From the NCBI GenBank assembly GCA_905178155.1, contig CAJINV010000012.1:1616492-1680491 (forward strand): a stretch of DNA of 64,000 nucleotides, written 5' to 3'. This DNA is from Amoebophrya sp. A120. Lineage: Eukaryota > Sar > Dinophyceae > Syndiniales > Amoebophryaceae. Under the pieces are notes generated by a model. That model was not told the DNA's origin. It worked only from the letters and a program-made list of their open reading frames with translations, and did not search any database. Below are positions 21,601-32,400 of the stretch, piece after piece; position 1 is the first letter of the stretch, and every line of letters starts with the position of its first letter. Position numbers and translations under genes: made by a program.

Positions 21601-21880
21601 CTTCGAACTGCAGGCAGAAATCGAGCAAAATCCGGCGGCGTTTGGAATGGAGGAGTTTCAGAGTTTCCTCGTGAAGCGCGCGCCCTGGTTCCTGGTCAAG
21701 AAACAGAAAAAGGGGCCAGCAGCAGCAGATCCGGACTCTTTAGTGGAAAACGCGAAGACCCGGGCGGAATTTTGGGAGCATTGTCGAGATGGATCCGCCT
21801 TCAGTAGTCTAATGAGCATGAAAAAAGCCAGGGATCTTCCGAGGGGTTGGCAACCGCAACGCAAGTGGTTCTATACATAG
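18623..21880 (+). CDS. Retroelement ORF with APE-type endonuclease, 5'-truncated, no RT
   Basis: One frame is open from just after a TGA at 18620 to the stop at 21880, with no early ATG, which suggests a 5'-truncated insertion (the local direct repeat ends at about 18620). Roughly residues 615-910, counted from 18740, form an endonuclease/exonuclease/phosphatase domain: CINMRSGN, CLNEFNY (metal-binding Glu), SIYAPTSA, CGDLNAQIG and KRLDHKALEV (catalytic DH). The long N-terminal part is Arg/Ser-rich with no recognised fold; one Cys/His cluster (CPSSCHKCG) is present. After the endonuclease only about 135 residues follow, ending RGWQPQRKWFYT, so no reverse transcriptase is encoded. It could be a 3'-shortened LINE-like element or an endonuclease gene captured from one. 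It lies between the two secreted paralogs. Confidence 0.7.
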   Translation, partial: GAASSRQRKLQVVDGGRNSAAVLEQRDDVPGAPNVAAATLVGAPKQHDKLEKDRHLKTLRPVLKMMKKECAASSLEGRARTSCPSSCHKCGPVAWKWKPIKKLLVHMDEEVSFSHIPPARSRNSAKILILDRGRASDPRGDERRASPLEKALRLPGGSRCATAKSRVLDRKRLMRGSEGRQLKSGGCDFGELFCRWGSILMELRSTTSNKPDTHPVCSSSPSLRRDWSFKLSTQRSKWNEHAQAHASTSELSRKFEGLRKFWCKSAENDEPRLQTTSPNYDYESMTAHDLGVARGRPLSISGESPNRKMRKLGIPDSEKLCSTSGIATEAPLSAGIFSRIKKPAQTNPRRQGSFMIHGNAGRVLLSSSRRGVMQNVVSCSTRSLRRRQYLSFNHLKRPGVAASRTVVLKSSPGSEVSMKFCGKSGHLEQIPTWDSRRGENAGAIVTTLQVVEHQQGQTPPHLSQVAGDDSKWLEQLRRRHDSGAFGFAALPGDARQSGEVARALAFWSGLQQYNLHCHEHNAAWGHEDEAAAHADSRSGGFTVMRASAVGRTCKAAKQYREKPKPVRGDDSNRRKRRGKFGSRELGGFMSSTFSVEEPVSHNPSTAKNEGQPAGNHEGDEDSPQDDGPPPQIWDPFQHVPKRQILPPLVGHMSYSVGCINMRSGNPEGASFTWAMEVARWRKWDAVCLNEFNYTKSLLLDDDTVFSKEGSIAQSPAIFNQENSDSDGHETDGSFEDNYEAPQTLSTIKPTWVKRKKYDLAYTNGVGIAIIHPQLREQLRIAMKNPAEHIRARPRILSIHLAEMILTSIYAPTSATAKNQRERFDMDFLRHFMEMGRRKRQKWKTQITCGDLNAQIGAERFANSSIHGGKGLQHTNPRGKELANKLLALNTVLAGTHFDAGPGESSATREGNELGHFLTNGRFLSKFRSYRRFDPNGLTQTGELAAPKRLDHKALEVQVDVKGHAQMRREGLQRQANSKEFTLEPDPKTVAKFNFELQAEIEQNPAAFGMEEFQSFLVKRAPWFLVKKQKKGPAAADPDSLVENAKTRAEFWEHCRDGSAFSSLMSMKKARDLPRGWQPQRKWFYT

Positions 21881-22195
21881 ATTTAGTTTTATTTCGGCGA
21901 TCAGTAGGAATGCGAATGCATCAGAACGCCCCTTCTGATTTTTCTTGATGGTACTACCTAGCTATGGTAACGAAATCAATATTCCAATCAAGGGGCGACC
22001 AGTTTTGTTAGTTGAAGCATTTAACGTACGTAAAAATAAAGAGCGTGCTGCTTGCCTTCCAGTACTTCGACCGTGAGTCAGGTACTAGACTGAAAACAGC
22101 TTTTGTTTTTTTTGTTCCTCGCAATAAAAATAAAGACCTTTTACAACAGAAATCGAGAACTACAGCCAGGAGAACTAGAGCTTACCACTCACAAA
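21881..22195. other. Spacer after the endonuclease ORF
   Basis: AT-rich, no gene. It probably includes the retroelement 3' tail; GATGGTACTACCTAGC at about 21947 is the only tail-like motif, and no poly(A) tract or clear TSD was found. Confidence 0.4.
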
Positions 22196-25100
22196 ATGAA
22201 AAAAAATACCAAAACGTGCAGTATTTCGCTGCGTCTGTGCGCAGCCTGCCTGTTGAAAATGATTCATACCCCCGGCTTGTTCTTTATCACGACGAGCAGC
22301 CATCTTGTTTTGCGAGCAGAAGCAGCCGGCGTGACGGCGCCAGCGGAAAGTGCAACTTCTGGGAAAGGAACCATGCTTCGGAGCCTTTTTCCATCGTGGC
22401 GTAGTACATCTTCTGAAGATGATCCTGGGCCGTCTGCTCGGCAGAAGCGGCGCCTGGCGACCAGCTGCGGACTCTGCAGCCGGCGGAACATCAAGGCCCG
22501 TGTTTCTCCTCGCGGAAAGGTTGACCAAAATATGCAAGGGAAATGAAGAAGTACTAGCACACGACCCATAGAGGCACCAGAAAAAGAATGAATCTTTTGT
22601 TGCGGGGCTTAGCGTCAAATCAATGATAGTGAAAAGCTCAATCCGACCGCTCGGCACGAGGACAAGCGCTTTTTTGAATTTTTTGTGCTGGTCGCTGGCT
22701 AGCCTTACCAAATGCATCGTTCTGCATGTTTGCACTTGCAGCAGGGGGATGGCCTCTCTTTCTTGGTTCCCCGCATCACAGAACAGTTACACACAAAAAT
22801 CGCAACTACACAAGTTCCGGTACATACTATGGGTCGTGTACTTCCCCTTTTTGATTTCCGTAGGATAAGAACCCCTCCTGACAAGCCGCTCCTGGCCATT
22901 GCGTCGTTTCTGGCCGGGGACCCCACCGAGCAAGAACCGGGGAATCATCCACGCCCCCGTCCTTTCTGGCCGTGTCGTTTCTGGCCGGAGACCCCGGGTC
23001 GTGCCGAGGCATCCACGCCACTCCGGGCAGTCAGCCGAAGCTGGCTGGGCGCTGCCGACCAGGCGAGGGCAGCCGCCTCGGGCAGTCGAAGCAAGGAGGA
23101 GGACCTTGAGCGCCGTCGCCGTGGTCGTGACGCGCGCCTCGCTCGAAATATGGTCAAGGGGCTGTTGCAAGCGATAAAAGACGACACAGTAAAGCCGCAC
23201 AGTATCGCTGAGGATTCGTTCGCACACGACTGGAATGACGTCGCGTGCACGCTGGCGGCGAGAAAAAGGAGGGCAGACGCGTTTGATAATATCAATACTC
23301 CGGAGCCAGCAGGTAATGGCATTCGTAACAACATCCATGCGAGGCAGAGTTTTTTCCAGGAAATTTTCGAAGCTTTTGTCGCGGAAAATGTTGATCCTCA
23401 CGGCGGTCCTGCGCAAAGGATCCCGACTGAGCTCCTGGTTTCGTTGGAAGACGCGATTGGGAGGATTTGCACTGCGCCCGACGTGGGGGTCGACAAGTCA
23501 AGTTCCACTCTGACATATTACAGGTTACGTGATGTCCCGGACACGGAGGTGAAGACTCGTGTCTCCGCCCTGGCACCTCCACGTGAAAGAGAAAGCGTGG
23601 TGTCTATTTCTGTCGTTCAGGGTGATGATGATCCCCCGCTGGAGATCAACACGTACAAAATGTAAAAATGTCTGGGTCTAGAAGATTGCCAGGTTTGTCA
23701 TGCACATTTTGCATGACTCCTGATGTCTGTGATGCATGCCCCAGCATCACAGATTTTGTGGGGGCTTTCTGATGCCTATACTGCATGACAAATGCTCTTT
23801 CCGCGTAGCAAAACTTGGACTCTCTTTGCTGCTCATGCAATACAGAGCTTTTTAGAATTCAAAATCAGCATGACGAGTTCGATTCTTCCAGACCCAGACA
23901 TTTTTACTGTTGATAACACGGGAGCAGCTCCGCGGAGGTTCCGGTGACACGGGGTCCGACTCCTCACAGCGGTCCTGTGCAAGGGACGATCCCGACTGAG
24001 CTCCTAGTTTCCATGGAAGACGCGATTGGGAGGATTTGCACAGCGCCCGGCGCGGAGGTGCCAACTGTAGAAAAAGAGACGCGGCGGAACACGTCTTGGG
24101 AGATCTGGGCGACAAGCTTCGTTCTGACATACCGCTTACGTCATTACTCGGACGCGAAGTTGCAGATTCGTGTCTCCGCCCTGGCACCTCCACGTGAAAG
24201 AGAAAGGAAGCGTGGTGTCTATTTCTGTCGTTCAGGGTGATGATGATCCCCCGCTGGAGATCAACACGTACAAAATGTAAAAATGTCTGGGTCTAGAAGA
24301 TTGCCAGGTTTGTCATGCACATTTTGCATGACTCCTGATGTCTGTGATGCATGCCCCAGCATCACAGATTTTGTGGGGGCTTTCTGATGCCTATACTGCA
24401 TGACAAATGCTCTTTCCGCGTAGCAAAACTTGGACTCTCTTTGCTGCTCATGCAATACAGAGCTTTTTAGAATTCAAAATCAGCATGACGAGTTCGATTC
24501 TTCCAGACCCAGACATTTTTACTGTTGATAACACGGGAGCAGCTCCGCGGAGGTTCCGGTGACACGGGGTCCGACTCCTCACAGCGGTCCTGTGCAAGGG
24601 ACGATCCCGACTGAGCTCCTAGTTTCCATGGAAGACGCGATTGGGAGGATTTGCACAGCGCCCGGCGCGGAGGTGCCAACTGTAGAAAAAGAGACGCGGC
24701 GGAACACGTCTTGGGAGATCTGGGCGACAAGCTTCGTTCTGACATACCGCTTACGTCATTACTCGGACGCGAAGTTGCAGATTCGTGTCTCCGCCCTGGC
24801 ACCTCCACGTGAAAGAGAAAGCGTGGTGTCTATTTCTGTCGTTCAGGGTGATGATGATCCCCCGCTGGAGATCCCGGGTCCGGGGCTGGCACAGAACCAG
24901 ATCAACGTGATGCACCCGCTTTCTCGAAACGGAGTGGAAATGCGGGTACTGGCTGTACCCGATCTAAGCGTGCGACCTGCAGATGGTCCTGCAGGCGATA
25001 TTCGAAAGTACAACCTACGCATTGCAAATGTACTGTAGTCTGGGTCCGGTCTTCATGTGATGTGCATGTGACAGATGAACTTGGAGGCACTATGCTAGTA

Positions 25101-25498
25101 AGTATAGTAGTAGTTATTTTACTCACTGCTCCTACTAAGCAAAAGTATTCTTGCTGTAATTGTATTCTGCACGACGAACTACAAGAAGAACGCGAACTCA
25201 CCCAATAGGTAGTTGTACCCGATCACTATGCTGCATGAAAAAGTAATTTTTCTGTGGGCACTGTATGTAATTTTTCTGTGTGGGCCACGACAAGTCGGAG
25301 TTTGACAAGAAACCAAACAAGCGGCGCTCTATCCGCCCACGCGTTTCTCTATTCTGGAGAAAACATGCTTGGCAAGCCTTATGGAAATTCCAGACCCAGA
25401 CTACAGATTTGCAATGCATACGACCACTTCAGTTTTGTGAAGTTACTTTTTTGCAAACCACTACCGCCATTATATATAGGCGGTGGAACGAAGGGTAA
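22196..25498 (+). CDS. Secreted-type protein, paralog 2, with duplicated exons
   Basis: Homologous to the gene at 15955. An N-terminal exon at 22196-22546 (MKKNTKTCSISLRLCAACLL, signal-peptide-like) matches the paralog start; its link to the main exon is unresolved. The main exon runs from about 22862 (TPPDKPLLAIASFLAGDP) to 23653, with KEEDLERRRRGRDARLARN, QSFFQEIFEAFVAENV and TELLVSLEDAIGRICTAP. Two further copies of the second half follow (23921-24268 and 24536-25019), each preceded by an identical introner, and a last exon 25423-25498 ends IIYRRWNEG. In the duplicated copies the splice at the AACACG TSD leads to a frame with TGA within about 12 codons, and copy 1 has a 4-nt insertion near 24206, so the duplicated exons are probably not translated as a simple extension. 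The gene may be partly pseudogenised. Confidence 0.55.
22547..22861. other. Probable intron of paralog 2, borders unresolved
   Basis: Between the signal-peptide exon and the main exon. TTTTGATTTCCGTAG at 22850-22864 looks like a GT-AG acceptor, but no donor keeps the frame convincingly. Confidence 0.35.
23654..23920 (+). mobile_element. Family 1 introner, subfamily A, duplicated copy 1
   Basis: Left TIR TACAAAATGTAAAAATGTCT, right TIR AGACATTTTTACTGTTGATA. TSD AACACG at 23648-23653 and 23915-23920. By eye it is identical to 24269-24535, 615 bp downstream. Confidence 0.88.
24269..24535 (+). mobile_element. Family 1 introner, subfamily A, duplicated copy 2
   Basis: Same sequence as 23654-23920, including TIRs and the AACACG TSD, carried along by the segmental duplication rather than by a new insertion. 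Confidence 0.88.
25020..25422 (+). mobile_element. Family 1-related introner (intron), long and decayed
   Basis: Counterpart of 17403-17809 in the paralog: same flanks, TSD TACG, right end CCAGACCCAGACTACAGATT. Its presence in both paralogs dates the insertion before the gene duplication. Confidence 0.75.
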
Positions 25499-26468
25499 AT
25501 CTTTCTGGGAAAAAGACTGACAGACAGACCATATATAATTTGGATTTGCGCTTGCGGCGTTGTACCGAACTCACTTTGTGTTGCATAGAAAAATCAATAT
25601 TTTTCAGCGCGATCTACTTGCAGCCAGTCTTTTACATTATTTCGGTGGCGATTTCTGTCGATCATGAGTTTTGCTCACACAGATCATGTTGTGTCCTCTC
25701 AATGAGGAACAACTTTATAGGTGCGTTGGTGGCCGACGTATTGTTCTTTGGCTGTACAATTTTCACACTGATGATGTTTTTCAGAGTCCTCAAGTGGATC
25801 TTTAGAAGTCGGTGGAAGCACATGGCTCTCATTTCTCTGGTCTTGAGGAGCTAAAAAATAGAACGAAGAAGATTTGTACTTGCGCTTCCCGATGGAGAAT
25901 AGCTTCTGTCGTGTCGGCGCCTTATTTCTGATTGATTTTGATTCCTTTAGTCGTGCTCGGATTGTTCCTCCACCCTGAGGTTGTAGTTCATAGTCTAATC
26001 TATTCACATCGTTTTCCCCCTCTGGTGTTCCGTTCGTGGACAGTGGAGAGAGCAAATCCATCGTTAGAATCGCTATTAGAGAAACTGAAAATCGTTGTCG
26101 CTTGATGTTTCGCTGGTGATATGAATTGTTGTCGCTAGTATCAGAATGTACCACAAAGTATAACAATCTATCTATTGAAAGCGAGAATTATTGGAGATGA
26201 TTTCGCTCGGAGCTTCTTGTTTTCCTTATGGTTCGTACATCGTCTCTGATGGCTTATCGTTTGCAAAATAAATCCTCGTTTATTGATGTATCATCCTTCG
26301 CTTTCCGACCGAATCTTGTTATTGCGACCCAAAGAATCAGAAAAACCTGTTTTCTTGTTGCGTATTTGTTGACATATCGTCTACCACCAGGAAGAAGCGC
26401 AGGCGAAAAGAAGAAGAAAAAGATAAAGAATCCTCAGAGCAGTCGTCCTGCATCAATCTCAATCAAGC
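25499..26468. other. Intergenic, no gene assigned
   Basis: AT-rich. The first 230 bases continue the homology to the region downstream of paralog 1. An open frame at 25483-25854 has a hydrophobic stretch but starts inside the last exon of paralog 2 in another frame; not called. Confidence 0.4.
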
Positions 26469-29400
26469 ATGCCGGAACAAGCAGAGAAAAGCTCAAGCAG
26501 CTCCTCCCCGGGGCGGCGATATCATAGGAGAAGTTTAACATCCGACGTCCCAGCCGCCGAGGTCGAGCCTTCCGGGGACGTTTTTCTTGTCAGCAAAACG
26601 GAACAAGTAGATGGACCTCCTCCTGCGGTGGGGTCTGCATCTTCCGGACGACGTGGCACAGGAACAAACAACGTCTTCGCGGGGGTAGTCGTTGTTCCTG
26701 CTTATGAGCATCATGATCTACTTCACTCGAGCACCAGCAGTCTGACAGAGCAAGCTGCCCAACCAGAAGCAGGAGATGATCTTCTACCGCAGGAGGGTAG
26801 TGCTAGTGCTCGACGTTCTGGAAAGCCTGTTGTTCCGGAAGTGGGTCACGTAGAAGTGACGGTTGAAGATGTTGAGAACAAGAACTCTCGAGATGAACTT
26901 GTTCTAAACCCCGTCGCCCAAGACGAACGACGAGAGCCAGGACCAGTGCGGAAAAATTATAGGGACAATATAAAGCTTGTTTCAGGAGATTTTTATACGA
27001 CGAGTACGCTTCAGCTACAGCTTCAGCCCGGCGAAGACGAGGTGGACCACAGTTTTCGTCTCCGTGGGAGTGGAAGTAGCATCAGGAGCAGCACAAGAAC
27101 CGAAGAAGATGATGACCCAAGCTACAAATTCTATGATCCGACGAGTAGTGGTGCAGCAGATGTTGAAGTCCTTCTTGCAGGTTTTGATACCCATCTACTT
27201 CAAGATGATGGAACTAGTAGCAGTGCTACACCAGGTAGAACTGCTGCATCTTCTACGCCGGCGGGGAGCAAATCTGCATCAGCAGGAGCTGCGAGCAGAC
27301 AGAGTAGACAGTTCCACGAGCAGTCCTCCATGTTACAGCAACTTGACAGCCGCACCGCTGCGAATATGGTCGTGCCACACATTTTTAACAACGACCACAC
27401 GCATTATACCCATACAATAACTCCCTCTAGTATAGCAGCTGGCCCCGAGGAGAGTACAGGAGACGACGGAGGAGGTGGTACTGTCGCGACGAGTATGGAT
27501 CGCAGAAATGTGTGGGTCTGGAAGGGTGCAGAGTTTGTTATGCTTGTCTGGCATGACTGAAGAGTTTGTGATGCGTGTCCAAGAAGAGACCCATGTTCTT
27601 GGCATGCAAAAACGCAGCTTGTGCTTGTCATGCGGAACAAGCCGGAACATATAGGCACGAAAATACTTCTCATGCTTGGCTGTGCATTACAGGGAACTCG
27701 CTATTTCCAGCTCAGCATTACAAGTTTCCAGACCCAGACATATTTGCAATGCATAACAAGCAACTTGTTGGAACAACAACAAGAACCCTTGGCAGGAAAC
27801 AAGGTGAATACAATTGGAGACGGTCGTCCAGATCATGAACAACATCTTCAGCTGTCACAAGTAGATGAAGTCGACCAGCAGGAAAACTACGAGAACCGCA
27901 ACTACACAGCAGGAGCTTCAACCGCTGCTAGTACCACGGCCGCCGCTAGAAGTACAGCAGATAATTCAACATCCGCCAGCACCAGTAGTTTCTTTTTTCC
28001 GGGGTGTTGCAGCCCGTCCGATAGTAGACGTAGTAATTCGACGGGAGATCATCAGGTGGAGCAATTGACGAACTACACATCATTACCATCGACGGGAGCT
28101 GCAGAAGGTGGAGCTGCATTTATTTTACCCTCAACGTCGCACGGTCGCAACTGTATATGGATTGCAAAAATGTCTGGGTCTGGAAGAATGCATGAGTTTG
28201 TCATGCAGATTTTGCATGATTCATGATGTCTGTGATGCATGCCCTAGCATCAGAGATTTTGCGAGGGCTTTCTGATGCTCATACCGCATGAGAAATGCCC
28301 TCTCCGCGTAGCACAAATTACACCTGCTCTTTTGCTGTTCCTGTTCATGCAATACAGATTCTATGTAGAGTCCAAATGCAGCATTACAAGTTGCATTCTT
28401 GCAGACCCAGACATTTTTACATTTGATAATGTAGCTGGAGCGACAAGGAATTGACGGACTTTTTTGGCAATGAGTACTACATATCCTGTGCAAAAGTATC
28501 GTATTCGTATAAATGCAAGTCTTGCATTACAAATCTTTGTCTTAAGGCAAATCCGCGTGACAAATTTTATTTCTCATGCTGAGGAAATTTGTGATGCATT
28601 TATACGAGTGCGATACTTTTGCACTTCATACTACAAGCACGGAGTGGAAAACAGTTCCGCGGCGATTTTGCTCTTTTTCTTCACCTATCCATTGCAAATA
28701 TGTCTGGGTCTGGAAACTTGTGATGCATGTCAGTGAGAAGAAAGCGCACTGTAATGCACTGCCAGGCATGACAGATTTATCCTTGGCTCCGTGTTCTTGC
28801 GTATTCCGCATGAGAAACAGCGCTTTTGCGTGACAGATAAGAGGAGCTCTTGCTGGCCACGCAATACAGAGCTCAGTGTCATGCCCGACTAGCGTGACAA
28901 ATCCCGCATTCATCTTCCAGACCCAGACATATTTGCATTTGATATGACCATTTACGTCGCCTACTATTTCGGCTTTTACATCTATCGCAAGAAAAAAGTG
29001 TTACAGTTACACATTGTGTTGCAGGCCAAGCAAGACAGACCAGCTCTGTCATGCCGGATACGCATAGATTCTATGCCTATGAAACGGGAAATAAGGTGTT
29101 CTCCCGTAGGATTTTTACGTTACAAGTTTTCTCTCTCATGCAGAGAAATTTGTGTTGCTGAATTGACTACAAATGTGTAACTGTAACACTTTTTTCCTGG
29201 GATAACATCCGGCGGATGTGCTCCTTCAACGAGATTCCCGAAATATCAAATGCAAGTATGTTGTTGTCCTCTGGGTCTGGAAGGATGTTGCGAAGAACTT
29301 GTGATGCGCAGTTCACAACACACACAAATCTCTCATGCCTAGGCAGCAAAAGACGCCCACTTCCTGTCACCAAAGTGGGGGCGGGGTTTCTCATGCGGAT

Positions 29401-32400
29401 TAATAGGCATTGCGGAAGCTTTTGGAAACCTGTGATGCTAGGGCTTCAGATCAGACCTTCTGTGTCATGCAAAAACAGCATCACAAACCCTACCCAGATG
29501 ACACGTTTGCATTTGATACGCAGCCCGGATGAACTTCTCCAACGTTTTCCTCCTATGCACGAAAAAAACTGTGTAACTGTAATTTTCTTGGAGGATCAGC
29601 ATCACAAGTTTGCTCTGCATGACACAGAAAACCTGTCATGCGTAGCTAGTACTTGAAAACACGTACGAAAATAGCCTCTGAAGAGTCATGCATGTCCAGC
29701 ATGACAAGCGTAAACAGCTTTGCATTTTCTGCAACACAAAGTTACACTTACGCAGTTTTTTCCCGGGATATCTCCTCTGGGGGCACCAGTGTCTGTTCGC
29801 CACCATCGCCATCATCGACGGCCGCAAGGCGTTATCAAATGTAAAAGTGTCTGGGTCTGGAAGACAGGAGGAGTTTGTCATGCACATTTTCCATGATCCA
29901 TGATGTCTGTGATGTAGTACGCCATAACATCACAGATTTTTTGAGCGCCTATCGATGCGCATCCTGCATGACAGATGCCCTCTCCGCGTAGCCAAAGTTG
30001 ACGCCCCTTGCTGCTCATGCAATACAGATTTCTGTAGCATCCAAGTGCAGCATCACAAGTTTGGCTCTTCCAGACCCAAACATATTTGCAATCCATAGGC
30101 GTCTGTGTTGCAGCCGGCGGAATTCGTGTTCTGGGTGAAACTATCAACTGCAAAAATGTCTGAGTTTGGAAACTTGTGATGCAAGTCCGTGAACAATAAG
30201 TGCTCTGTAATGCGCCGCCAAGCATGACAAGTTTTTTCGTGCTTCTGTGATGCGTATTTCGCATGAGAAACTGCGCTTTTGCATGACAGGCAAGAGAAGC
30301 TCTTGGTGGCCGCGCAATACAGAGTGCAGAGTCATGCCAGACTAGCATGACAATCTTCCAGACCCAGACATTTTTGCATTTGATAGAAACTGCTGCAGAC
30401 CTGGGCCTACATGACCGCGGGCGGGTTCTGGTTCAGTTGCTGCCTCAGCATCTACTGTACGCAATACAAATTTCCCGGGCATGCACAAGATGCATCACAA
30501 ATTTCACCAATTTGGAATGCAACACTTGTCATGCTAAACTAGTATCGAAGCCCAGTTTCTTTTGTCATGCAGAGACTGCGTTTGTACGTGTGCGGGAAAT
30601 TTACTGTGGATATACTGGGATCTTCCCAGCAGTCGACGGAAGAAAAAGAGGAAAATCGGTGGTACTGGGGATGACGAGGACGGCGGTAGTTTACGGGACA
30701 GCGACGGACGACGAATATGAGAGTGCACAGCGCTCCGTCCCCCTCATTTTAGGCCACGCATGAACAGCAATACAAGCATCAGCAAGAGTGCAGGTTTTGC
30801 ATGACAAATTCGCGCAGGAAGATTGTAGTGGTTTTTCTGCTCCTGGCAGAACTTGTCATGCAAACGGTGCCAAGAGGCAAAGCAAACAAAGCGTGGATTT
30901 GGTATTTTGCGATGACAAATGAGGGGGGCTGTTCGGGTTGTGCACTCTCATAAGGAACTTCCAAATTGTTCCAAACCTCCTCGGGCGAGGAAGAGGAGGA
31001 GGACGAGTTTTTGCCTTATCTGGGGAGCTATCCACTGCAAATATGTCTGGGTCTGGAAACTTGTGATGCTGGTTTCTGGCTTGTGGGCGCACTGCGTTAC
31101 GCAGCCACGCATGACAAGTTTCTGATTTTCTATGTGTTTCGCGTCCCGCGTCCCGCATGACAGACTGCGATTTTGCAGCATGACAGGTAAGAGGCTGCTT
31201 TCCTGCTCATGCATTACAGATTCAAGAGTCAACATGCGAGACAAGCATGACATATAAACTTGCATTCTCCCAGACCGAGACATATTTGCACTTGATAGCA
31301 GCAAGGCGGCCGTCGACGACTTGGAAAGAGTTCAAATCGTCAACAAAACTTCTACAGGCACCTCCGGGCAGCATGAGGAACATGTCGAAGATGGTGCTGG
31401 TCTAACGAGCGTAATAAAAACGGCCAGCGCGGCTGCGGCTGCGGCCAGTGCTTCGAAAACATCAACACCGTCTCCTGTTGAAATAAAGCAGCAAGAGGAC
31501 AAGAATCCAGCATCACCCAAGACGAACTCCGCGTCCCCGGGAGCAGATCGCGAGCCGCTTTTGCGCTCGAGCACATTTTCTCCGGAGGATGAGCTTTCTG
31601 GCCTCAGCTCCTTTTCGCAGGACATCATCTCAGCACTGACGCTGGTATCAAATGCAAAAATGTCTGGGTCTGGAAAAGTCGTGTAGACTTGTCATGCTGA
31701 TTTTCCATTACCCATGAGGTCTGGAATGCGGGACTTAGCATGACAGACTCTGCGAGGTCTCTGCCATGCCTATCCTGCATGAGAAACTCCCCTCCAACTG
31801 CATGAGAAACTCCCCTCCAACCGTAGCCATTTTGGCTCAAGCGACATCAAAGGGCAAAATTTACAGTAGGAAACGAATCAGAATTAAGTTTAGAGCTTCC
31901 ACCTTATAAAGTTGATAGACACACAGTTAGCGTAAGAAGTAAACACAAGCGACATTATACTTAGTTTTGGAAGAAAGTGTAAGTGAAAGACAGCAGACGC
32001 GGCACGCAGGCGAAGTCCTAAGGCCGAGTCACGAGCTGCGGAGCATCACAAAATAACTGCCCGCGAGAGAAGGCAAAAAGAAGAGAGACAGGAGGAAAAG
32101 GAGAAAGAAAGAAGAAGCTCGCCAAAAATGGGGAGGGGAAAAAAGAAAAAGTCGGCGGCCGGCCCATGCCGCGACAAAGAAAATCACACTAAGTTTGTGA
32201 ACATCGAAGCGGAGCAGTTGATGGAATTCCTGGGCCAGCTGATAAATCAGGATCCGGATACGATCCAGATGCATTCCCGAGAGGGGTGCGACAAGACAGC
32301 TGCGGTGCTGTGGATGGAAAAGCGGACAGTTGTGAGATTCTGGAACAGTGGCACGCTGATGCTCCAAGGGGACGGCGCCCTGATGGCCGACTTGTTTGAG

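Larger units (their letters stand above)
23648..24873 (+). repeat. Tandem duplication of an introner-plus-exon block
   Basis: Unit 1 (23648-24262, 615 bp) and unit 2 (24263-24873, 611 bp) look identical except for a 4-nt insertion (GAAAGGAAGCG versus GAAAGCG) at about 24206. Each unit starts AACACG, contains a complete introner and ends GGAGATC. Confidence 0.9.

Noticed and set aside
25483-25854. 123-residue frame with a possible TM segment
   Set aside because: Begins out of frame inside the last exon of paralog 2 and has no counterpart downstream of paralog 1.
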